Shown: piece after piece, positions 16,102 through 20,948 of the stretch | Layout: each line of letters starts with the position of its first letter | How positions within the stretch are numbered: the stretch's first letter is position 1 | Assembly: GCA_041743835.1 (NCBI GenBank) | Contig: JBGTLW010000391.1 | Span: 1 to 20,948 of the forward strand | Direction: 5' to 3' | Source: JBGTLW01 sp041743835 | Lineage (GTDB): Bacteria > Planctomycetota > Phycisphaerae > Phycisphaerales > Phycisphaeraceae | Length of the DNA stretch: 20,948 nucleotides | Made by a program: the position numbers and the translations under genes | Notes under the pieces: generated by a model | The model's input: the letters and a program-made list of their open reading frames with translations, nothing else | What the model was told of the DNA's origin: nothing | Databases searched by the model: none

Positions 16102-16196
16102 GCGGCGGGGCTGCGTCGAAGCTCATGCCCAACCGGCCGAAGCGGCCGGTCGGGTCCCCATGAGCTTCGCCGCCCCGGAAGCCCCAGCCCCGCCGC
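16102..16196. repeat. Nested inverted repeat, ~95 nt
   Basis: The outer arms GCGGCGGGGCTG (16102-16113) and CAGCCCCGCCGC (16185-16196) are 12-bp perfect. The middle arms CGAAGCTCATG (16117-16127) and CATGAGCTTCG (16159-16169) are 11-bp perfect. The inner arms ACCGGCC/GGCCGGT (about 16132-16150) enclose GAAGC. Together they can form one long stem with asymmetric internal loops. Confidence 0.8.
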
Positions 16197-16208
16197 TGGT
16201 GGGTGGGG

Positions 16209-16255
16209 TGTGGTGACACCTGGCAGCTCGCCAGGTGTGCGATCGTGTCACCACA
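16209..16255. repeat. Inverted-repeat module A
   Basis: TGTGGTGACAC (16209-16219) and GTGTCACCACA (16245-16255) are a perfect 11-bp inverted repeat. Inside lies a second palindrome, CCTGGC-AGCT-CGCCAGG (about 16219-16235). Module B repeats the arms at the same spacing. Confidence 0.8.
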
Positions 16256-16355
16256 TGCGCCAGCTTTCAATCCGTGGGTGTTCACGCGCGATGAGTCCAA
16301 CTTGCCGAGCGAGAGGGGCCAGGGCGCGCGGCCAAAACCCGCAAGAAGCACCGAT

Positions 16356-16402
16356 TGTGGTGACATCGAGGATCCGGCCAGGCGTGAGATTTTGTCACCA
16401 CA
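16356..16402. repeat. Inverted-repeat module B
   Basis: TGTGGTGACA (16356-16365) and TGTCACCACA (16393-16402) have the same 27-base spacing as in module A. The right half shares GCCAGGNGTGNGAT with it. It starts exactly 147 bases after module A and ends two bases before the stop codon of the 71-aa ORF. Confidence 0.8.
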
Positions 16403-16404
16403 CA

Positions 16405-16620
16405 TCATCGGTCGCCCCCTTCCACGTCCGGGGTGTGGGCGGTGTCTGGTAAGCCAGGCTCCAGCGGCCCCGCGGCAGAGCCGCTTGATGGGCCGGTGCT
16501 GTGCTGATGACAACGCCGCTTCTTCGGGCCGATCGCTTCCTGCCCATCGAGCCGCTGCACGCGTTCTTCCAACTCGCGGACGCGGGCGAACAAGTGATTG
16601 AGCACGCGGGTATCAGGCAT
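16405..16620 (-). CDS. Small coiled-coil protein of the element, unknown function
   Basis: This 71-aa ORF begins MPDTRVLNHLFARVRELEERVQRLDG. Residues 5-27 are a short heptad-type helix that could dimerise, followed by a basic KKRR and a disordered Gly/Pro/Ser-rich tail. No family is recognised. It overlaps the end of the 93-aa ORF by eight bases. Its start is preceded by GGGGGTGTCCG, nearly identical to the GGGGGTGCCCG before the 93-aa ORF, which is good evidence for genuine, coupled translation. It is the last gene of a three-ORF minus-strand operon and ends at inverted-repeat module B. Confidence 0.6.
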   Translation of the reverse strand: MPDTRVLNHLFARVRELEERVQRLDGQEAIGPKKRRCHQHSTGPSSGSAAGPLEPGLPDTAHTPDVEGGDR

Positions 16621-16894
16621 CGGACACCCCCACGCTCACCGTGCGAGCCAAGGCCCAGTCCTCGAAGGTCAGCATCCCGCCCGGCCGGTTCACCAGCACC
16701 TGAAAATCACCCTTACGCGGGTCGGGCCGGTAGCTCTTGCAACGCTCAACAGCCACCCGCACACGGATCAGGTGTTGGCCGTTGGTCGCGTGGATCATCA
16801 CGAGGAGGCCGGGTTGCAGGTGCAGACCGGTCAGCCGGTAATCGGCATCCGACAGCAGGCCCACCACTTCGATCAGGGCGTCTTCAAGCTTCAT
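16613..16894 (-). CDS. Hypothetical protein of the element (93 aa)
   Basis: This 93-aa protein starts MKLEDALIEVVGLLSDADYRLTG and has alternating alpha and beta potential: an N-terminal amphipathic helix, strands around LQPGLLVMIHATNGQHLIRVRVAVERC and a C-terminal segment GDFQVLVNRPGGMLTFEDWALARTVSV. It looks like a small globular domain, but I recognise no family. The ATG forms an ATGA overlap with the stop of the upstream frame (16891-16894). AAGGGGG lies upstream at good spacing, so expression is likely. Coupling with both neighbours suggests a shared function. It does not resemble known cargo such as a toxin or a capsid-size-control protein. Confidence 0.68.
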   Translation of the reverse strand: MKLEDALIEVVGLLSDADYRLTGLHLQPGLLVMIHATNGQHLIRVRVAVERCKSYRPDPRKGDFQVLVNRPGGMLTFEDWALARTVSVGVSDA

Positions 16895-17226
16895 CGGGCA
16901 CCCCCTTTGCCCGGTGTGCGGCCGGTGCGTTTTGGGGAACCCAAAGCCGCCCGGCCGCGATGACGACGGACCACGGCCAGCACTTGCGAACGCTGGGCCG
17001 GGGTCAGGCTCGGCCAGGTGGTGAAGATTTCATCGAGGATGGCATCGGGGGAGGCAACGCCCGGGCGGGGGTCCGGCAAGCCGGACTCCCCCCCGCGGGC
17101 TGTATCGGGCGTGTGGGTCGGGGTGGGTGGTGCACCGCATTCTGCACCGCATTCTGCAGCGCCTTGGAGCGAAATGTGCGAATTGCCGCAGGTAGAGCGG
17201 GGGTGTTCTGATCCCGCCCCGGTCAT
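16891..17226 (-). CDS. Hypothetical protein of the element, start formed at attR
   Basis: The frame is 111 aa from an ATG at 17226. That ATG spans the attR boundary: two of its bases are in the core and one is host DNA. Residues 2-5 (TGAG) are the core read in the same phase as in the integrase. The first about 55 residues are Pro/Gly/Cys-rich and include the 12-bp DNA repeats. The conserved-looking part is C-terminal: SPDAILDEIFTTWPSLTPAQRSQVLAVVRRHRG, a helical W-P-x-L...R...V segment resembling small tails or ORFs I associate with planctomycete integrases. In the circular element this frame is continuous with the integrase. An internal start nearer residue 57 is possible. The stop overlaps the 93-aa gene start by ATGA. 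Confidence 0.55.
   Translation of the reverse strand: MTGAGSEHPRSTCGNSHISLQGAAECGAECGAPPTPTHTPDTARGGESGLPDPRPGVASPDAILDEIFTTWPSLTPAQRSQVLAVVRRHRGRAALGSPKRTGRTPGKGGAR
17131..17166 (+). repeat. Three tandem 12-bp repeats, right inner end of element
   Basis: TGCACCGCATTC, TGCACCGCATTC and the degenerate TGCAGCGCCTTG stand in tandem, ending 45 bases before the attR core. They match the array at 14293-14328 in sequence, copy number and orientation. Confidence 0.75.
17212..17225 (+). repeat. attR core
   Basis: An exact copy of TCCCGCCCCGGTCA. Upstream, GCGGG (17198-17202) can still pair with CCCGC around an 11-base loop, mimicking the tRNA T-stem, and GGTAGAGC (17191-17198) matches the tRNA D-arm. 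Host sequence resumes with TTCTTATTTG. Confidence 0.82.
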
Positions 17227-17304
17227 TCTTATTTGACAAGGACTTACGACGCACCGCGTTTTTCCGCTCTCCGCGGTTGGATGTGAATCGGCTGAAGTGT
17301 TTGC

Positions 17305-18348
17305 TTATTGCCGGGGCGGCGCTACGGTCTCGCCTTCAAACAGCGTGAAAGCGACCGTCTGCGGGTCAAGCACCTCAGCGGGCTGTTCGATCTTGCGGTT
17401 CAGCAGAGCCACCGCCTCACGCCCCATCGCCGCCTGCGGGACCAGCCATGTCGTGATTGGCTTCTCGGCCAGCGACGGCGCGTCGGAGAAAACCACGACC
17501 GAGAGGTCCTCCGGCACCTTGAGGCCCAAGCGTGCAGCGGGCAGCATGATCTGCGTCAGGTCCAGGTTGCCATAGGCCACCAGTGCCGTGGGCCTCTGGT
17601 CGCCCGTCAGCAATTGGCGTATCACCTCTGCACGCCAAGCCTTGTCGGGCTTCGTCCCGGGGTCGGCCTCGACGACCGTGGCGGTTAACCCCGCCTCGCG
17701 CATCGCCGCCTTGTACCCATCGCGGCGATCCGCCTCGCTGTAGTGGGCGTCCGCAGTCATCTCCGGCCGAATCGAGAAGCGGACGTACGCAATCCGGCGG
17801 TGGCCTAACTCAATCAACTGCTGCGTGGCGAGACGGCCGGCGTTGAAATCGTCTGGATGGACGCAGTCGCGGTCGCGCTTGCAGTTCAGCCACACGACCG
17901 GGGCGCCGAGGCGTTCGAGCAACTCGGCCATGCCGGCCGGTGTGTGCTTGTTGTAGTTCACCAGCAACCCGTCCATGCACCACTCGCGTATCATCCTAGG
18001 CATCACGGCGTCGTCGATCAGCTCTTCGTCTGAGAGCATCGCCACGCTCAGGTGCATCCCCTGCGCCTCCAAGGCCGCACACAGGCCGGCGACCAGTTCC
18101 TGTGGCAGTGTGCTGTAGCCTCGCTTCGCCGCGGAGAGAATCAACCCCGCCGCGCCGAACCGGCCGCTGGAAATCGCGCGGGCGGCGGTGTTGGGGCGGT
18201 ACCCCAACTCTGCGGCGATCCGGTGGATCCGCTTGGCGCGACGAACCGCATCGCTCCGCTTGGGGATATACCGCCCGGTCAGCACGGCCGACACAGTCAC
18301 CTTGCTGACCCGGGCCCGTTTCGCGATGTCCTGCAAAGTCGCAACCAT
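17305..18348 (-). CDS. LacI-family transcriptional regulator
   Basis: This 347-aa regulator has an N-terminal LacI HTH, MVATLQDIAKRARVSKVTVSAVL (1-23), a hinge-helix region around LGYRPNTAARAISSG (48-62) and a periplasmic-binding-protein-like sensor domain (about 66-340). That domain contains GLILSAAKRG, a DGLLVNY strand, LIELGHRRIAYVRF and DLSVVVFSD. The HTH-hinge linker (YIPKRSDAVRRAKRIHR) is a few residues different from the usual VSEETRRRV type. It lies 83 bases downstream of the secreted hydrolase on the same strand and is probably co-transcribed, so it is the likely local sugar-responsive repressor. The palindrome at 20903-20924 is a candidate operator. Only a distant GGAG (13 bases) precedes the ATG. 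The effector is unknown. The gene ends 80 bases from attR. Confidence 0.93.
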   Translation of the reverse strand: MVATLQDIAKRARVSKVTVSAVLTGRYIPKRSDAVRRAKRIHRIAAELGYRPNTAARAISSGRFGAAGLILSAAKRGYSTLPQELVAGLCAALEAQGMHLSVAMLSDEELIDDAVMPRMIREWCMDGLLVNYNKHTPAGMAELLERLGAPVVWLNCKRDRDCVHPDDFNAGRLATQQLIELGHRRIAYVRFSIRPEMTADAHYSEADRRDGYKAAMREAGLTATVVEADPGTKPDKAWRAEVIRQLLTGDQRPTALVAYGNLDLTQIMLPAARLGLKVPEDLSVVVFSDAPSLAEKPITTWLVPQAAMGREAVALLNRKIEQPAEVLDPQTVAFTLFEGETVAPPRQ

Positions 18349-18431
18349 CGGTCTGTATCAACTCCCTCTCGCGAAGTGGTACTACATTGCATCACTCGCC
18401 ATAAGCGTCTGCATAGGTCACAGTCTACATC

Positions 18432-20822
18432 CTATCGCGTCAGTTCCACCACGAAAACCGGCAAGTCGGCAGACACCTCCAGCCGACCGCCTTCAACGGT
18501 TCCCTCGGCGATCGGCCGCAGGTGGAAGTCCCGCATAACGTATCGCATGCCGTTGATCTCCTGCGATTCCACCATAAGCCCCACGCGAGCGACGAGCACT
18601 GGCTTGTCACCGCTGGGCCCCATGTCCGCCCCGCTAAAGGGGCGCAGCGTCTGCGGCTCGATCGCGTCGGGCAGTTTGAGCTTGTAGCCGGTGTTGAAAC
18701 TCGTGCTTACCGCGGAGAGCAACGCCCGGCCCGTTTCGCTCAACGGCTTGCCATCGGTGCTTGTGAGCGTGACAACGACGTAGCCTTCTTCATCGGTGAC
18801 GGGGTATGCGATGCCATCGGGGTTGTTGAAGTGGATGCCCGAGAAGCGCACCGAGTTGTGCTTGAACGCCACCTTTGCCTCTGGGTACTGCCCTAAGAAG
18901 CCGGTGTAGCTCGCCACCGCCGGGCTGTCGAGTTTCAGGTATGCGTGCTGCCAGTTGAAGGTGATCTGGTCGTTGGGCTTGACCGGGTGCGGCTCGAACA
19001 CGGCGGGGTCGTAAGATGGGCCGACGATCTCATCATCCTCGCGCGTCGGGTCGATCCGCACCTGCGCCCCGTAGTGGTAGGCGGTGGGGATGAACCGGTC
19101 GCCGTTGGGGCCGTAGCTCATGGCGTAGTCCATGCTCTGCGGGTCGTAGAGGCTGCGTCGGCCGAAGATGAAGGTGGTCGGGTTGGGCGCGGGGGCGACC
19201 AGTTGGTTGAGGAAGATCTCGCTGGCGGCCTTCATCGCAGACAGTTGCACCTCATCGCCACGGTAAGTGAAATGGTCGCCGCCGGTCGCTAGTTTCAGGT
19301 CGAACGGGTTGTCTGACAGCAGGTTGGCCGGCTTACCGGAATAGCTGTGCCAGCAGATGATGTCCCAGTCATTGATGATCGCCAGCGCCGCCATGCGCAT
19401 CGGGTATTCGGCCCGGTACTTGGTTTTGTTGTTGATCTGCGTTTCATAGACGAAGTGCGGCTTGCCCGCGGCTGTGGACTGCTCGAACCACGGGTGCTTG
19501 CGCGAGGTGCGCGGGCTGGCGTCGAGGCCGCTATAGAACGGGAACCGCTGATGGTTCGGGTCCCACGCCATGCCGGTGGTGTAGGAGCACGTGCTCACCG
19601 CGTCGGCGTGCTGGTGCATGTAGGCCTGTTGGATGCGGTAGTCGTTGCCGCTATCGTAAACGATGGAACTGAGCCGGCAGCTCTTGCCCATGCCGCGCAT
19701 GGCGTCGGCGACGCGCTTCTTGTGGTCGATCACCACCTTGGTGAAGAACTCAACCACGTCCTCGCCACGGCGACGGTTGAAGTCGTCGCGGGTGTACTGG
19801 TTCTGCAAGACCGTGAGGGTCTCGGCCATGGCAGGGTTCGTATCGTTCATCGCCGTGCTCGGATGCGCTGGATTCGCCAGCGGCAACAGCATGACCGAAC
19901 CCTCAGCCAACGACTCGCCGGGCAGCAGGAATCTCCACGCCTGCGTCAACTGCTCCTGCGTTTTGTACTTCTCGCGGAGGAAGTCATTCCACTGTGCGAT
20001 CAACTGGTTTCTGAAAAACGGCGGCAACTGTGTCCATCGCCCCCCGAACAGGGCGCGGAAGGGGAACTCTTCGTTGGATATCTCCCACACGACCACCTGC
20101 GGGTCGTCGCCGAGGCGCAGGCCATTCTTGTAGTGGTTGGGGAAGTCCGCGAGCAGGCGCATCCGCTCTATGAATAGCCCTTCCCATCGTGGGTCCCACA
20201 TACGCACGAGGCCTTGGATCTGCGAAGAATTGCCGCGGAGCCAGAAACGTTTCTCCCCGCTAATCTTTGCCAGCTCCTGCATCGCCTGCTGCCAGGCGTC
20301 GGCAGATTGCGGTTCATCGATCACGTTTACATCGTCTGCCGTGATATAGCCGACGCCGTTGGTCGAGCTCATCCACAGCTTGATGCCGTGCTCATCGAGC
20401 TTGTGGAAATAGTAGGCGATGCCGTCGGCCGGCGATCCATCGCCCGGCTTGTAGTCGTGCTGATAGAGCATCGGCAGCGTTTCTCGCTGGCTGGGGTAGC
20501 GCCCTTCCCACGATCGGACGAGGTTGAACCCCAGGTCATCGATTCGCTGCACCATGACGCCGACCTCACGGCGGTACTGATCAACCTTCCGCTCTCGCTG
20601 CTCGGGCGAGTCCTCAGCCGTCACCCCCGCGCCGTTGCCCGCCACGCCGCCGATGAACCCCCAATAGCGCACGCGCTGGCCATCCTTCACCAACTGCCCG
20701 TCCGGTGTGGGTTGGACGTACTCGCTGTCGGGGATGTCCACTTCCGCATGGACGGTCGTCGCAGTCATGTGAGCCAAAAGCAGCGTCAACGACAATCCGA
20801 TGAGTATCAGAGGCAGGTTCAT
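18432..20822 (-). CDS. Secreted clan GH-A-like glycoside hydrolase
   Basis: This 796-aa exported protein has a Sec signal peptide, MNLPLILIGLSLTLLLAH...VHA, with likely cleavage after Ala26. The catalytic region (about 45-500) is a TIM barrel of the GH5/GH42-like clan A type: RYWGFIGG, GFNLVRSWEGRYP, HGIKLWMSS, the acid/base motif VVVWEISNEE (243-252, Glu251), SCRLSSIVYDSG, and the probable nucleophile Glu460 in HFVYETQINNKTKYR, followed by DIICWHSYSGKP. The C-terminal about 250 residues look like beta-sandwich accessory domains. The specific GH family and substrate cannot be assigned by eye. The ATG at 20822 has TGGAG seven bases upstream and places the signal peptide at the terminus. The frame extending to 20900 would spoil it. 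It is paired with the LacI gene downstream. Confidence 0.82.
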   Translation of the reverse strand: MNLPLILIGLSLTLLLAHMTATTVHAEVDIPDSEYVQPTPDGQLVKDGQRVRYWGFIGGVAGNGAGVTAEDSPEQRERKVDQYRREVGVMVQRIDDLGFNLVRSWEGRYPSQRETLPMLYQHDYKPGDGSPADGIAYYFHKLDEHGIKLWMSSTNGVGYITADDVNVIDEPQSADAWQQAMQELAKISGEKRFWLRGNSSQIQGLVRMWDPRWEGLFIERMRLLADFPNHYKNGLRLGDDPQVVVWEISNEEFPFRALFGGRWTQLPPFFRNQLIAQWNDFLREKYKTQEQLTQAWRFLLPGESLAEGSVMLLPLANPAHPSTAMNDTNPAMAETLTVLQNQYTRDDFNRRRGEDVVEFFTKVVIDHKKRVADAMRGMGKSCRLSSIVYDSGNDYRIQQAYMHQHADAVSTCSYTTGMAWDPNHQRFPFYSGLDASPRTSRKHPWFEQSTAAGKPHFVYETQINNKTKYRAEYPMRMAALAIINDWDIICWHSYSGKPANLLSDNPFDLKLATGGDHFTYRGDEVQLSAMKAASEIFLNQLVAPAPNPTTFIFGRRSLYDPQSMDYAMSYGPNGDRFIPTAYHYGAQVRIDPTREDDEIVGPSYDPAVFEPHPVKPNDQITFNWQHAYLKLDSPAVASYTGFLGQYPEAKVAFKHNSVRFSGIHFNNPDGIAYPVTDEEGYVVVTLTSTDGKPLSETGRALLSAVSTSFNTGYKLKLPDAIEPQTLRPFSGADMGPSGDKPVLVARVGLMVESQEINGMRYVMRDFHLRPIAEGTVEGGRLEVSADLPVFVVELTR

Positions 20823-20902
20823 GCAGGTTCTCCAGTGTGGATGGTGAGAGTTCGCGCTGGCAGGGGATCCATTCTGCGGTCGCCGGGCTACCCCGCTCAA
20901 AA

Positions 20903-20924
20903 ACCAAACGACAAATCGTCTGGT
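20903..20924. promoter_or_regulatory. Operator-like palindrome for the hydrolase promoter
   Basis: ACCAAACGA (20903-20911) and TCGTCTGGT (20916-20924) form an inverted repeat matching at 8 of 9 positions around CAAA. It directly follows the -10 element on the minus strand, so it would cover the transcription start. The size and symmetry fit a LacI-family operator. Confidence 0.55.
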
Positions 20925-20930
20925 CGCAAC

Positions 20931-20936
20931 ATTTTA
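20931..20936 (-). promoter_or_regulatory. -10 element of the hydrolase-lacI transcript
   Basis: TAAAAT on the minus strand (5 of 6) lies about 110 bases before the hydrolase start, with predicted transcription start at the edge of the palindrome. The -35 would fall beyond the window end. Confidence 0.45.
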
Positions 20937-20948
20937 ACCGATAAAGCT

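Larger units (their letters stand above)
15680..16404. other. Non-coding, hairpin-rich region of the element
   Basis: No convincing gene is seen in these 725 bases. Open frames on both strands lack ribosome sites and family features. The stretch holds a series of inverted repeats: 15750-15771 (8 bp, loop 6), 15876-15893 (6 bp, loop 6), 16049-16070 (7 bp, loop 8), the nested structure 16102-16196, and the paired modules at 16209-16255 and 16356-16402. A 29-base motif, CGGGTCCCC then five variable bases then CTTCGCCGCCCCGGA, occurs at 15820-15848 and 16151-16179. This density suggests a replication origin, a regulatory centre or a structured RNA. The sequence does not decide between these. Confidence 0.65.
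14133..17225. mobile_element. 3.1-kb integrative element in tRNA-Lys
   Basis: The 14-bp direct repeat TCCCGCCCCGGTCA occurs at 14133-14146 (3' end of tRNA-Lys) and at 17212-17225, enclosing about 3.08 kb. The interval holds a tyrosine integrase whose 3' end faces the tRNA, an HTH excisionase-like gene coupled to it, a structured non-coding region, and three small overlapping ORFs. It has no recognisable replication, capsid, conjugation or resistance gene, so it is either a minimal satellite-type element, or a remnant. tRNA 3'-end targeting by an adjacent integrase is the standard pattern for tyrosine-recombinase islands. Confidence 0.85.

Noticed and set aside
15512..16216. Plus-strand 234-codon and minus-strand 133- and 194-codon frames over the structured region of the element
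   Set aside because: Composition is dictated by the palindromes, the frames conflict with each other, and none has a ribosome site or a recognisable domain.
17131..17166. CRISPR-like or microsatellite repeats
   Set aside because: The units are 12 bp without spacers and match only the array at the other end of the element, which fits attachment-site arms better.
17030..17254. Minus-strand 74-codon frame across attR
   Set aside because: It crosses from host into element in another frame than the coupled 111-aa ORF and lacks a ribosome site.

Overview
The window comes from a GC-rich bacterium, most likely a planctomycete of the Phycisphaerae type. This is inferred from the GC content, a sugar-catabolic gene set (Gfo/Idh/MocA oxidoreductase, GH38 mannosidase, exported glycosidase with a LacI regulator), and an integrase with the QNLR...WLGN..HY signature and AVQ-repeat tail that I associate with planctomycete elements. 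No marker gene settles the phylum.

Layout. 1-755: 3' part of a Gfo/Idh/MocA oxidoreductase (+). 789-5426: minus-strand run of a BtpA-family TIM barrel, a five-PAS FixL-like histidine kinase and a FixJ-like response regulator, with a G-rich 11-nt repeat tract before fixJ. 5427-5731: leader holding a good plus-strand promoter, a tRNA-like RNA with a perfect T-arm and a 12-bp hairpin. 5732-11155: plus-strand genes for a plant-TRZ-like tRNase Z, an RsmJ-type 16S rRNA methyltransferase, a UspA protein and a GH38 alpha-mannosidase. 11293-13846: minus-strand genes for an aldo/keto reductase, a small membrane peptide and a NeuB-family synthase whose upstream region is packed with poly-G. 14075-14146: tRNA-Lys(TTT). 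14133-17225: a 3.1-kb integrative element inserted in the 3' end of that tRNA. 17305-20822: a LacI-family regulator downstream of a secreted clan-A glycoside hydrolase, with an operator-like palindrome at the hydrolase promoter.

How they work together. The kinase and regulator form a two-component system of FixL/FixJ architecture. The tRNase Z gene follows a tRNA-like leader lacking an encoded CCA, which suggests (unproven) that the enzyme processes or senses its own leader. The hydrolase and LacI gene look like a self-contained inducible sugar module. The element is bounded by 14-bp direct repeats. It carries a coupled HTH/integrase pair, a 700-bp hairpin-rich region with two identical-geometry inverted-repeat modules, and three overlapping small ORFs. 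Its attachment core lies inside the integrase reading frame. When integrated, the integrase tail is read from host DNA antisense to the tRNA; in the predicted circular form the frame instead runs in phase into the small-ORF operon. This att-controlled tail swap and the tRNA-like leader are the two most unusual things in the window.
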